Of a DNA stretch of 64,000 bases, positions 17,713-26,189 are shown piece by piece (position 1 is the first letter of the stretch; every line of letters starts with the position of its first letter). The notes beneath the pieces were generated by a model. That model was not told the origin of the DNA, ran no database searches, and saw nothing but the letters and a program-made list of their open reading frames with translations. The stretch comes from Micromonospora saelicesensis (lineage in GTDB: Bacteria; Actinomycetota; Actinomycetes; Mycobacteriales; Micromonosporaceae). The position numbers and the translations under genes are program-made. The stretch lies in contig NZ_FMCR01000007.1 in the NCBI RefSeq assembly GCF_900091575.1, forward strand, positions 310,001 through 374,000, written 5' to 3'.

Positions 17713-17728
17713 GACCGATCGTTCTATC
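17713..17728. promoter_or_regulatory. TetR operator O3 (upstream of -35)
   Basis: GACCGATCGTTCTATC matches the autoregulatory site at 14 of 16 positions and ends directly beside the -35 element of the operon promoter. Confidence 0.65.
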
Positions 17729-17797
17729 CACCCCTTCGGTGAGGGCAGGGGAAGGCGTGGTGCTCGCCACTACCCGTGAAGGAACGCCGTTTCGACA

Positions 17798-19195
17798 TCA
17801 ACGCGCGATGCGCGTCTCTCCGGTCGGTTGTGCGGCGAGACGGGTGATCGCGGCGATCGACCGGTCCACGTCCGCTTCGGTCGTGGCGGCGTTGGACACG
17901 GAGATCCGCATCAGCCGCCGTCCTCGCCACGTCGTTCCGCCCATCCAGCAGGTGCCGTCAGCCTGGACCGCGGCCACCACCCGGTCGGTACGCGCATCGT
18001 CGCCGAAGCCGACCAGCACCTGGTTGAGGACCACCTCGTTCGCGACCTCGAAGCCGGCCCTGGCCAGGCCGACGGCGAATCGACGGGCCAACTCGCAGCA
18101 GCGCTCGACCACTGCGGCGACGCCGAGGCTGCCCAGTTCCCGCAGTCCGGCCCAGACGGCGAACCCACGAGCCCGCCGTGAGGACTCCGCGGTCAGGTCC
18201 GCTCCGACTGGCGTCCCGCCGGAACCGACCAGGTACGCGGCGCTGTAGGACATCGCCGCGGCGTGCACATCGGGCCGGGCGCAGAACGCGAACGCCGAGT
18301 CGTACGGAAGATTGAGCCACTTGTGACCGTCGCAGGCCCACGAATCGGCCAACTCCAGCCCGTCCACCAGGTGCCGGGTGCCGGGGCTAGCCGCCGCCCA
18401 CAGCCCGAACGCCCCGTCCACGTGCACCCAGCCGCCGTGCCGGCGTGCCAGTTCGCATGCCTCGCGGAGTTGGTCGCAGGCACCGGTGTTCACATTCCCG
18501 GCCTGCAGGCAAACGATGGTGGGACCAGACGATCCGGCCCGCAGTGCCTCCCGCAGCGATTCGAGGTCGATGGCACCGTTCGGCTCGGCGGGCACCGGGC
18601 GCACCGCGTCGGTCCCGAGGCCGAGCAGACGCAGCGACCGGTCGATGGTCGCGTGCCGCTCCTGACCAGCGATCACCCGGATCGGTGGCGCCCCGAGCAG
18701 CCCGCGCCGTTCCACGTCCCAGCCCGCATCCGCCAGTACCTGGTGCCGGGCGGCGGCGAGCCCTGCGGTGTTGGCCGCCTGGGCACCGGTGACGAAACCG
18801 ACCGACGCCGACGCAGGGATCCCCAGCAACTCCTTCAACCAGCCACCTGCGGCAGCTTCGGCCGCGACAGCGGCCGGCGATGTCACGGCGTTTGTCGCGA
18901 GCTGGTCCCAACCAGCTGCCACGATGTCCGCCGCGGTCGCCGCCGGCAACGCGCCGCCGACCACGAACCCGAAGTACCGCGGGCCGGCGCTGGCCACCAG
19001 CCCCGGCTCGGCCGCAGCGATCAGGTCGGCAAGCACCTGCTCCGGCGGGCACGACGCGGAGGGCAATGGGCCGGAGAAGGCACCGTTCAGCGCCACCTGG
19101 TCGACGGGAATTCCGACCTGACGCTCCGACAGCGACGTTCGGTAGTCAGCGGCATGCTCGGCGGCCGAGCGGAACAGGTGCCCGAGGTCTCCCAT
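17798..19195 (-). CDS. PLP-dependent amino acid decarboxylase (group II)
   Basis: A 465-residue enzyme of the aromatic/glutamate decarboxylase group. The PLP-binding Lys is 292 in DGHKWLNLPY, preceded by the HVDGAFGLWAA strand whose Asp contacts the cofactor nitrogen. PRYFGFVVGG and TGAQAANTAGLAAARH are typical of the N-terminal half. It removes CO2 from an amino acid to give an amine; which amino acid cannot be read, and actinobacterial members of this branch are often only called aspartate-aminotransferase-fold decarboxylases. A TAGGTT box 6 nt before the ATG suggests a leaderless transcript. It is transcribed alone. Confidence 0.9.
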   Translation of the reverse strand: MGDLGHLFRSAAEHAADYRTSLSERQVGIPVDQVALNGAFSGPLPSASCPPEQVLADLIAAAEPGLVASAGPRYFGFVVGGALPAATAADIVAAGWDQLATNAVTSPAAVAAEAAAGGWLKELLGIPASASVGFVTGAQAANTAGLAAARHQVLADAGWDVERRGLLGAPPIRVIAGQERHATIDRSLRLLGLGTDAVRPVPAEPNGAIDLESLREALRAGSSGPTIVCLQAGNVNTGACDQLREACELARRHGGWVHVDGAFGLWAAASPGTRHLVDGLELADSWACDGHKWLNLPYDSAFAFCARPDVHAAAMSYSAAYLVGSGGTPVGADLTAESSRRARGFAVWAGLRELGSLGVAAVVERCCELARRFAVGLARAGFEVANEVVLNQVLVGFGDDARTDRVVAAVQADGTCWMGGTTWRGRRLMRISVSNAATTEADVDRSIAAITRLAAQPTGETRIAR

Positions 19196-19322
19196 CGAGC
19201 CAACCTATCTTCGAGCCGAGCCTCTACCGCTCGGCAGGGCTCTGGAGCTGAAATCGGCAACCCACCCCCGGGCGGCACCTCGGAAATTCGGCGCGGTCCT
19301 CGATGTCTGCGTACCCAGACGG

Positions 19323-19800
19323 TCAGCCGGTCTTCGTGGCGAATGGGCCGCCGTCGCCGAACGCGAGCCGCGCGAAGTTCTCCGCGATGCGGCGATGTCC
19401 GGCAGGGTCGGGGTGGACCTCGTCGGGTAGTGGGAGTTCCGCGTAGTCGGCCGCGCCGTACAGGTCGCGTCCGTCGAGGTAGTGCAGGTTCGGGTCGTCG
19501 GCCGAGCGCTGTTCGACGATCCGGGCGAGTTCGTCACGGATGATGTTGAGGGTCAGCCGCCCCGCGGTGCGTTCGGCCGGATCTCCCGTGGCCTTGAACC
19601 GCAGGCTCCCGCCCTCGAGGTCTGGCGCGAGAGGGCCGGGCGTGTCTTCCTGGACCGGGCACAGGATCGCGGACACGACCAGCAGTGGTGTGGTCGGATG
19701 CCCCTCCCGGACAGTGTCGAGGAACCCGTGGACCGCGGGGGTGAAGGCGCGTAGACGCATCACATCGCTGTTGACGATGTTGATGCGGTCGAAGCCGGAG
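19323..19800 (-). pseudogene. SGNH/GDSL hydrolase, 5'-truncated remnant
   Basis: The C-terminal third of an SGNH-type hydrolase is intact: INIVNSDVMRLRAFTPAVHG, then FLDTVREGHPTTPLLVVSA, and the catalytic block DEVHPDPAGHRR with the Asp and His of the triad. The N-terminal part carrying the nucleophile Ser is missing: upstream the frame runs into antisense of the LtrA gene with no family match. The break is near 19800, about 60 bp from the LtrA stop. I read this as a deletion remnant rather than a functional short protein, because the Ser block cannot be found in any frame nearby. Confidence 0.65.
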
Positions 19801-19861
19801 GCAGCCGCTCCGAAGTTGGACAGGGGGTCTGCGGTGGCCGCGGTAGCTACGCCCGACCGCG

Positions 19862-21097
19862 TCACGCCTCGGAATCGCCAACGTCGGAGGTTTCGCCTCC
19901 GATCGGTGAAGCGGAAATCTCCGTCGGCTGTCCCCACCTGCGCAACGCGTCGACAAGCGCGACCAGGGCCAGCACTGCGGCCACCACGCTCAGCCCGACC
20001 ATCGGCGCCCGCTGGGCCAACGCCGGCGTGCACAGCAGCAGAGCGACCAATCCGATCAGGTGGGAAGGGGAAACCCGACCAAAAATCTCGTACTGCAACC
20101 GCACCCGGGCGACGAGGAAGAGCATCGGACCGCCCACCACGAACAGCAGCCAACCGGGTCGCGGCTGCCCGAACGGATGATCGATCACCAGCTCGTAGCC
20201 GACCGCCGTGACGAGCACGCTGAGCACGATCAACAGATGCGTCCGTTCCGATACCGCGCCCAGCCGGCCGGGCATACCCGCCCGGTCGAACGCCTCAGTC
20301 AGCAGCAGACCGGCGCGGTAGAAGTAGATCCGCCACAGCAGCGCACTGGTGGCGAACGCGACCGCGAAGGCGGCTGCCCGCTCCGCGGAGTAGTCCGCTC
20401 CGCTGAAAACCACGCCGATAACCAGAATCGACTCACCGAGCGCGATGAGGAACATCTGCTGATAACGGTCCGCGAGATGGGTCCCCGCGATCCGCCACCG
20501 ACCTACCTTCGCGACCCCGAGCCACGGCAGCGGCCAGCCCAATGTCCAGGCGAGGTAGTCGACAGCGAGGGCCACAACCCACAGTGGCAGGCGGAGGTGA
20601 TCCGGGCCCAACGCGCCGGCCAGCCACAGCGGGGCGCTCGCCAGGGCCCACACGACAAGCCGGAAGGGCACCAGCCGTCGCGGATGGCCACGCAGCGCGA
20701 CGGCGACCACGAGCGGCCGCACCACCATCACCATCAGGTACGCGACCGCGAACGGCAGCGCTCGCTCCTCCATGGCGCGGGGCAGCGTCACCGCCATGAT
20801 CAGGCTGGCGAACATGGTGCCGACCACGACGGCCTGAATGATCGGCTGCTCCGGTTCGTACCGGCTGGTGATCCAGGCGGTGTGCGACCAGATCAACCAG
20901 AGCGCCAGAAAAAGCAGCAGGGTACGCCCGAACCCCGTGACGAGCGCCCAGCCAGTGTCGTCGCCCAACCCCGCGAATCGTTGCGAGACCCGGGTGAGGG
21001 CCACAACGAACGCCAGATCGAAGAACAGCTCCAGGAACGTCGCCCGCCCCGAGCTCACTGGAGGGCGCAGCAGCCCGGCACCCCGCCCCGCCGCCAT
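19862..21097 (-). CDS. ltrA: Low temperature requirement protein A (LtrA) family membrane protein
   Basis: A 411-residue polytopic protein with the family signature ELFFDLAFVVALTRVS at the first membrane segment and about ten to twelve helices in all, including LWLIWSHTAWITSRYE and a conserved HLADRYQQMFLIALGES. LtrA was named for low-temperature growth in Listeria; the biochemical role is unknown. ATG 21097 has GGAGG six nt upstream and gives the usual short N-terminus, so I prefer it to the first possible start at 21163. It is followed at once by the truncated SGNH hydrolase. Confidence 0.9.
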   Translation of the reverse strand: MAAGRGAGLLRPPVSSGRATFLELFFDLAFVVALTRVSQRFAGLGDDTGWALVTGFGRTLLLFLALWLIWSHTAWITSRYEPEQPIIQAVVVGTMFASLIMAVTLPRAMEERALPFAVAYLMVMVVRPLVVAVALRGHPRRLVPFRLVVWALASAPLWLAGALGPDHLRLPLWVVALAVDYLAWTLGWPLPWLGVAKVGRWRIAGTHLADRYQQMFLIALGESILVIGVVFSGADYSAERAAAFAVAFATSALLWRIYFYRAGLLLTEAFDRAGMPGRLGAVSERTHLLIVLSVLVTAVGYELVIDHPFGQPRPGWLLFVVGGPMLFLVARVRLQYEIFGRVSPSHLIGLVALLLCTPALAQRAPMVGLSVVAAVLALVALVDALRRWGQPTEISASPIGGETSDVGDSEA

Positions 21098-21309
21098 CGT
21101 CCGCCTCCGTCCGCCCCTCGCTACCAACGAGCCGGCCGCCAGCGGAGTTGCGTCAGCGCGCATCCCGCCGCAACCACACCTGGTACGACTGGCCGCGAGA
21201 AATCAGCGAGACGGCCCGGCAGCAGGGCCTCGGTAGCACCCGAGTTGCTCGCGCACACGCCGCCGTTTGACCCGCCAAACGGCCCGCGAGACGCGGTCAT
21301 ACTGATGTC

Positions 21310-21741
21310 GTGGGCGAGGAATCCGAGTTGGCGATCGCTGCGGTTCGCCGCTACGCCGCCGCTCTGCGGTGCATCCAGTCACGCTTGTTCGATGCCTATC
21401 CGGACGTCGACGGCATCAAGGATCTGATGGTGGCGGTGCGGCACGAGAAGACACTTCCGCGAGCGGGCACGTCGAGCACAGGCGTCGAGTACGCGGTCCA
21501 CGGAGCGGGCTGTCAGATGATCGACGAGCTGGGCCGGATGGTCGACGTCGATGTGGTCGATGATGTCGAGGCGTTCGACGCCTGGCGGATCAGAGGGTTT
21601 CTCGACGAACAGTCGCACGCCCGGCCCTCGATCGAGGAGCTGCGCACAGCATGCTCTCACCTCGCCAGCACCGGTGAACTGGTGGAGGTGCGGGCAGGCC
21701 GCTGGTATGCCCTGCCCGATCGTTGGCGGAAGGGCGACTGA
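21310..21741 (+). CDS. Small uncharacterised protein
   Basis: A 143-residue soluble protein with GVEYAVHGAGCQMIDELG in the middle, an HGxGC motif I associate with stand-alone actinobacterial proteins of unknown role, and a C-terminal winged-helix-like stretch (RPSIEELRTACSHLASTGEL then VRAGRWYALP). The GTG start lies 6 nt after CATACT, again a leaderless arrangement. It is convergent, by 32 bp, with a membrane-anchored protein gene. I cannot name a family with confidence; an immunity or toxin-neutralising role is one possibility because of size and motif, but nothing nearby supports it. Confidence 0.6.
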   Translation: MGEESELAIAAVRRYAAALRCIQSRLFDAYPDVDGIKDLMVAVRHEKTLPRAGTSSTGVEYAVHGAGCQMIDELGRMVDVDVVDDVEAFDAWRIRGFLDEQSHARPSIEELRTACSHLASTGELVEVRAGRWYALPDRWRKGD

Positions 21742-21773
21742 TCCATCGTTGGGAGGAGCCGCACCCCAGCCCG

Positions 21774-22316
21774 TCAAGCGCGTTGATCGACGGCTTGGAA
21801 CGCGGAGGGCAGGCCGAGTTCGGCCCGGGCCACCTCGATGAATCGGCGCTCGGCCTCCCAGAGGGCGTCGAACCGATCGGCGGGCAACGCCTCGGCCTCG
21901 CTACCCGCTCGTGTGGCCGCCAGGAGCCGGGCCTGGCGCACCAGCTCCGACGAGCCGCTGACCACCTTGACGTTGCCGGCCACCAGCCGAAGCGCGGTCT
22001 TGGTGCTCTCCAGCCGCTCCCGGTAGCGGCTGCCCTCGTCGTCGAAGAACGGCATGAGATCACCCGGATCACGCGGGCGCGGCACCGCGGTGATGCGCGC
22101 CGCCGGGTTGAGGACGTGGGCCACGTACTCCCGGACCGCGCCGATGAAGTCGGTGTACGCGTTCAGCCGGATGTCTCGCCACTGTCGATCCTGGTCGCGC
22201 CGCCACAGCCGGTCCTGAGCCCGGACGGTGAGCCACCCACCGATCAGGACTGCCAGCATTGTCGTTGTCGCGGTGACACCCGCCTGGATCAGACTCACCG
22301 GCACCACCGTTCGCAT
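21774..22316 (-). CDS. Membrane-anchored protein of unknown function
   Basis: A 180-residue protein with a single N-terminal membrane segment (SLIQAGVTATTTMLAVLIGGWL) followed by a basic helix (RRDQDRQWRDIRLNAYTDFI) and a long helical cytoplasmic part. This layout, one anchor then an Arg-rich R-x-W-x-D-x-R helix, is common in short actinobacterial membrane proteins without known function. ATG 22316 is preceded by GGTGAG about ten nt upstream; GTG 22331 is possible. It is divergent from the sugar dehydrogenase gene, so the 166 bp between them hold two promoters. Confidence 0.6.
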   Translation of the reverse strand: MRTVVPVSLIQAGVTATTTMLAVLIGGWLTVRAQDRLWRRDQDRQWRDIRLNAYTDFIGAVREYVAHVLNPAARITAVPRPRDPGDLMPFFDDEGSRYRERLESTKTALRLVAGNVKVVSGSSELVRQARLLAATRAGSEAEALPADRFDALWEAERRFIEVARAELGLPSAFQAVDQRA

Positions 22317-22403
22317 CGATCGGTGACTCACCCTACCGCCCGTTGTCACCCGCCCCGGAAGTCGCGGGACGGCCGAACTACGGACGGAACGCGTGGACGT
22401 GGG

Positions 22404-22432
22404 TTGGATATCGATCTCAGCCAATGTATCGT
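22404..22432 (+). promoter_or_regulatory. Promoter of the secreted sugar dehydrogenase gene
   Basis: TTGGAT (22404-22409), a 17-bp spacer and TATCGT (22427-22432) form a good promoter. The CebR-like box follows the -10 immediately. Confidence 0.6.
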
Positions 22433-22445
22433 GGGAACGCTCCCA
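22432..22445. promoter_or_regulatory. CebR-like operator
   Basis: TGGGAACGCTCCCA differs at one position from the 14-bp CebR palindrome TGGGAGCGCTCCCA known from cellulose/cello-oligosaccharide regulation in actinomycetes. It overlaps the transcription start of the secreted sugar dehydrogenase gene, the expected place for repression. Confidence 0.7.
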
Positions 22446-22482
22446 GACCGCGTCCACCACCCACCTGCTCGAGGAGCTGAAC

Positions 22483-23724
22483 ATGTCACGACGACGTCGT
22501 CGCCCGGCCGCCATGCTGGCCGGGTTGCTCGTTCTGGCCCTGGCTGCGTCTCTGTCGCCACCGACGCCGGTGGCCGGCACCGCCGCGGCCGGCCCATCCA
22601 AACGTGCTGTGCCACTTGCCGAGCTGACCGTGGTTTCCGAACGGGTGGCTTTCGGTCTGCAGCGTCCGATCGCGATCACCGGGCTGCCGGACGGCCGGAT
22701 GCTGATCGCGGAAAAGAATGGCACTGTCCGCGCCTACCACCCCGACACCGGCCTGGCAGCCGACCCGGTGATCGACCTGACCGCCCGGATCGACACGTCG
22801 GACAACGAGCGCGGCCTTCTCGGCATCACTCCAGCGCCGAACTTCGCGCGGACCGGGATGCTCTACGTGGCCTACACGAGCCTGCCGGCCGGCGCGCTGA
22901 CCCTGGCGCGAGTGCCCATCAACGCTCCTGACCGGTTGCAGGTGCTGCTCACCCAGGAGCACGCCGAGTACGGCAACCACAACGGCGGACAGGTGGCCTT
23001 CGGCCGCGACGGCTACCTCTACTGGTCCCTCGGCGACGGTGGCTACGCGAACGACCCCTACAAGAGCGGCCAGAACCTCGGCACCCTGCTCGGCAAGATT
23101 CTGCGGATCGACGTCAACCGCAGCTGCGGGGGAAAGCCCTACTGCGTGCCCTACGACAACCCGTTCGTCCGCACGCCGGGCGCGCGGCCGGAAATCTGGG
23201 TCTACGGGCTGCGCAACCCGTGGAAGTTCTCCATCGACCCGGCCGACAACTCGCTGTGGATCGGTGACGTCGGCCAGGGTCTGATCGAGGAGATCAACCA
23301 CGTCCGCCCGTCGCAGCGTGGCGCAAACCTCGGCTGGTCCTGTCGAGAGGGCACGCCGGTCTTCGACGAGACGCAGTGCCGGCCGGGCGTGCGGCTCACC
23401 GACCCGATCGTCGAGTACGACCACTACATGACGGAGAACTGCTCCATCATCGGCGGCCTGGTGTACCGGGGGAACGTCACCCCGGAGGCGAGGGGCACCT
23501 ACATCGCCAGCGACTACTGCTCGACCCGCGCTTTCGCCGTGCGTCCCAAGTCCACTGGTGGCTACGAGTCCGCCGAGATCGGCACCTTCCCCACCCAGCC
23601 GACGGCGTTCGGCGCCGATGTGAACGGCGAGTTGTACGTGCTCAGTGATCTCCCGGGATGGCTGAGCAAGGTGCGGTTCGAGCGGGTACAGCCGACCCCC
23701 ACCGGCGGGGCGACGATCCGCTGA
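22483..23724 (+). CDS. Secreted PQQ-dependent sugar dehydrogenase
   Basis: A 413-residue exported protein of the glucose/sorbosone dehydrogenase six-bladed beta-propeller family. An Arg-rich N-region and LAGLLVLALAASL core form the signal peptide. The propeller carries the family marks LPDGRMLIAEKNGTV, ERGLLGI, EYGNHNGGQVAFGRDGYLY (catalytic His region), GLRNPWKFSIDP and IGDVGQGLIEEIN. It oxidises aldoses outside the cell with PQQ, which must come from elsewhere because no pqq genes are present. ATG 22483 has GAGGAG six nt upstream. The CebR-like box in its promoter suggests expression only when cello-oligosaccharides are available, linking it to cellulose use. Confidence 0.9.
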   Translation: MSRRRRRPAAMLAGLLVLALAASLSPPTPVAGTAAAGPSKRAVPLAELTVVSERVAFGLQRPIAITGLPDGRMLIAEKNGTVRAYHPDTGLAADPVIDLTARIDTSDNERGLLGITPAPNFARTGMLYVAYTSLPAGALTLARVPINAPDRLQVLLTQEHAEYGNHNGGQVAFGRDGYLYWSLGDGGYANDPYKSGQNLGTLLGKILRIDVNRSCGGKPYCVPYDNPFVRTPGARPEIWVYGLRNPWKFSIDPADNSLWIGDVGQGLIEEINHVRPSQRGANLGWSCREGTPVFDETQCRPGVRLTDPIVEYDHYMTENCSIIGGLVYRGNVTPEARGTYIASDYCSTRAFAVRPKSTGGYESAEIGTFPTQPTAFGADVNGELYVLSDLPGWLSKVRFERVQPTPTGGATIR

Positions 23725-23760
23725 ACCTCGGGACATGCCCGTGACACCCGCGCTACCTCT

Positions 23761-23789
23761 GGGGACGGCCGCGTTCGGCGGCCGTCCCC
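23761..23789. terminator. Terminator after the sugar dehydrogenase gene
   Basis: A perfect 12-bp stem, GGGGACGGCCGC (23761-23772) and its complement (23778-23789), with a 5-base loop. It lies between converging genes and can serve both. Confidence 0.8.
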
Positions 23790-23825
23790 TGCTCGCGCCC
23801 GGGCTGGTGCTCGCCGGTTGACAGA

Positions 23826-24335
23826 TCAGCCTTGCGGTGGCCGAGTGGCACCCGCGTCGTCCGGTCCACGCCACACCTTCTCGACCGACTGCTCGGCGGC
23901 GCGCTGTCGCCCGATGACGAGCCTGCTCAACACCGCCGCCACCGCCCCGGCCACCACCCCGGTGAGGATTCCGGTGACGAGGCTGGAGAACACCGCCGCC
24001 ACCCGAAGGATCGCTTCCTGCGCCCGAGGGTCGATGTCCCCGAGCCTCGGCCCGGTCGCACCGAACGCCTCGTCCCACAGAATCTGGTGACCAACCGCGA
24101 GAAGAACACCGTAGATCGCCCCGATGACCACCGCGGTCAGGAACGGACGCGGCGGACGCCGCCACAGCACGGCGGCGACCCAACAGATCAGCGGTACGAC
24201 CGCGAGCAGCACCGCGGCGGGCCGCCCTTCCTCCACGACGTGCAGGTCGTGCAGGACCACCCGAGGTGCGGCCAACACGGCGAGCGCGACCAGGGCAGGC
24301 CATGAGAACCCGAGCGTGCGACGCCCGACGCTCAT
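23826..24335 (-). CDS. Small polytopic membrane protein
   Basis: A 169-residue protein with four hydrophobic segments (FSWPALVALAVLAAP, VLLAVVPLICWVAAVL, FLTAVVIGAIYGVLLAV, SSLVTGILTGVVAGAVAAVL) and a charged C-terminal tail (WRGPDDAGATRPPQG). I do not recognise the family. Its ATG overlaps the stop of the upstream membrane-protein gene by four bases, so the two are translated together and probably form one complex or pathway. The pair is divergent from the two-component system genes at 25041-26848, which makes it a candidate target or input of that system. Confidence 0.7.
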   Translation of the reverse strand: MSVGRRTLGFSWPALVALAVLAAPRVVLHDLHVVEEGRPAAVLLAVVPLICWVAAVLWRRPPRPFLTAVVIGAIYGVLLAVGHQILWDEAFGATGPRLGDIDPRAQEAILRVAAVFSSLVTGILTGVVAGAVAAVLSRLVIGRQRAAEQSVEKVWRGPDDAGATRPPQG

Positions 24336-24844
24336 CGCTCGGCCCGTACCGGCGCGGTTTCCCTGGCGAAGCGCAGCAGGGCGGTGAATGCCAGCGCGGA
24401 TGTCACCGCTCCGCCGGCGAGGCGCACCCAGTGGCCGGCGACGAACTCCTCGGCGACCTGGCGAAGGTACTCCGGGGAATGCGTGCCAACCGGGTCGACG
24501 AACATGATCTCGTTGCGTGGCCAGAAGAACACCACCGAGAACAGGAACTCGCAGGCGATGAAGACCGCCGCAGCGGCGGCGACGTACCACCGCAGTCGCC
24601 GATTGCGCCACGTGAGGGCGGTCGCGGCGAGGCTCATCAGCACGACCGAGGCGCCCAGGGGCGGGAAGTAGTCGCTCGGGCCTCCGGCGACCAGGAACTC
24701 ACGGGCCCGGTCCAGCGAGGCGGGGGCGTCCCCGAAGATGTTCGGGTAGAGCATCACGGTCTCGGCCGCGACCCCACCAAAGGACATCATCGCCGCCCAG
24801 ACGAGCACGATGAGCACGATCCACGTCAGCCTGATACGGGACAC
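24332..24844 (-). CDS. Membrane protein, DUF1772/anthrone-oxygenase-like (tentative)
   Basis: A 170-residue membrane protein with four segments: TWIVLIVLVWAAMMSFGGVA, LGASVVLMSLAATAL, WYVAAAAAVFIACEFLFSV and a C-terminal one. The block ETVMLYPNIFGDAP after the first segment resembles the small four-helix membrane proteins grouped as DUF1772, but the match is loose. GTG 24844 has AAGGAG ten nt upstream. It is the first gene of a two-gene operon and faces the divergent histidine kinase across 196 bp, so shared regulation is likely. Confidence 0.68.
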   Translation of the reverse strand: MSRIRLTWIVLIVLVWAAMMSFGGVAAETVMLYPNIFGDAPASLDRAREFLVAGGPSDYFPPLGASVVLMSLAATALTWRNRRLRWYVAAAAAVFIACEFLFSVVFFWPRNEIMFVDPVGTHSPEYLRQVAEEFVAGHWVRLAGGAVTSALAFTALLRFARETAPVRAER

Positions 24845-25040
24845 AGCAGTACTTCTCCTTGGTTTTCGAACCCTTGCGGGCACGATCAGTGATGTCGCCG
24901 TCGACGCTAGGTCGCCAATTCGGGCCCGTCTGCCGCGCAGCCGCGTGAGCTGGCATCGCTTCTCGACGTACGTGCGGGGGCGGGGGGTGATGCCTGCGGA
25001 CGGCAGCGGCGCAGGCCCGCGCCGACTTAGGCTCACGGAC

Positions 25041-26189
25041 GTGCAGGCCACCTCACCCACCCGAACCGAGGCGCTGCTCGCTGTGGCCATCCTGGGCCTG
25101 GTCGCGGCGGCCATCGCGACCGAGGACGCGCCGACCTCCCGGGCGGCGCTGGCTGGCGGGTTCGGGGTCGGCCTGGCCGTACTGCTGCTGGTAGCCCGGC
25201 GTTGGGCCGTCCCCGCGCTGCTGGCGACAGCCGCCGGCATCCTCGGCTACTACGCGCTGGAGTTGCCGCCGGTCGGCGTGGCCGCGCCGGCCGCCGCCAT
25301 CCTCTACGTGGCCGCCCAGCGGGGCCGGGTGGTTCCGGCCGCCGCCGTCGGCGGGAGCCTGCTGGCCGTTTCGGTGGCCGCCCGGCTCGTCGAGGGAGAC
25401 GACATCTCTGTCGTGATCGGTGCTGGTCTCGGCTCCGAGGCGGCCCTGATACTCGCCGTCATCGCTCTCGGTGACGCCGTCCGCAACCGGCGTTCGCTAC
25501 GGGTCACGCTGGCCCGGCAGGCCGCCTCGGCGGCCGAGGAACGCCGCCGGGAGGCAGCCCGGCAGGTCGAGGCCGAGCGGCTGCGCATCGCCCGGGAGGT
25601 GCACGACACGCTCGGACACACGATGTCGGTGGTCACCCTGCAGTCGGCTGTGGCGAGGGAGGCACTTGCCGATGCCGAGCCCGAGCGGGCCGAGGCCGCT
25701 CTGGCCGCGATCCACTCGGTGAGCGGCAGCGCCATGGCCGAGCTGCGTGCCACGTTGGGCACGCTGCGTCGCGAGCCAGGGCCGCGCGAGCCGGCCCCCG
25801 GTTTCACCCAGCTGCGTACGCTCATCGAGGGCGTCCGCCGCGGTGGGCTGCCGGTCGAACTGCGCCTCGACGGGTCGGTCGACGCCCTGCCCACGGTGGT
25901 CGGCAGCACTGTGTACCGGATCGTGCAGGAGGCGCTGACCAATGTGCTGCGCCACGCGTATGCCACCCGCGCCACGGTGACGATCCGGGCGACCCCGGCC
26001 CGGCTGTCGGTGGAGGTCGTCGATGACGGCCGAGGATCCACCGGCGGCACGGCGGTTGAGACGGGTCAGGGGCTGCGCGGTATGTCGGAGCGGGTTGCCC
26101 TGCTCGGCGGAACCTTCGATGCCGGCGAGACCGCTGACGGGGGCTTCCGGGTCTCGGTCCACCTACCGCTGGCCGGAGTCGCCGCATGA
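25041..26189 (+). CDS. Sensor histidine kinase (NarL/DesK type)
   Basis: A 382-residue kinase. About five N-terminal membrane segments (LLAVAILGLVAAAIA through ALILAVIALGDAV) form the sensor; after a coiled linker (AASAAEERRREAARQVEAE) comes the HisKA_3 box REVHDTLGH with the phosphoacceptor His at 188, then the ATPase domain with N-box QEALTNVLRHAY and G-boxes VVDDGRGS and GQGLRGM. GTG 25041 lies 7 nt after TAGGCT, indicating a leaderless transcript; the frame is open to 24810 but that stretch is the divergent promoter. It is coupled to the response regulator by a four-base overlap. Confidence 0.9.
   Translation: MQATSPTRTEALLAVAILGLVAAAIATEDAPTSRAALAGGFGVGLAVLLLVARRWAVPALLATAAGILGYYALELPPVGVAAPAAAILYVAAQRGRVVPAAAVGGSLLAVSVAARLVEGDDISVVIGAGLGSEAALILAVIALGDAVRNRRSLRVTLARQAASAAEERRREAARQVEAERLRIAREVHDTLGHTMSVVTLQSAVAREALADAEPERAEAALAAIHSVSGSAMAELRATLGTLRREPGPREPAPGFTQLRTLIEGVRRGGLPVELRLDGSVDALPTVVGSTVYRIVQEALTNVLRHAYATRATVTIRATPARLSVEVVDDGRGSTGGTAVETGQGLRGMSERVALLGGTFDAGETADGGFRVSVHLPLAGVAA

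Noticed and set aside
22486..24303. 605-codon minus-strand frame opposite the sugar dehydrogenase
   Set aside because: Antisense of a gene with clear family motifs; no motif, start signal or natural composition of its own.
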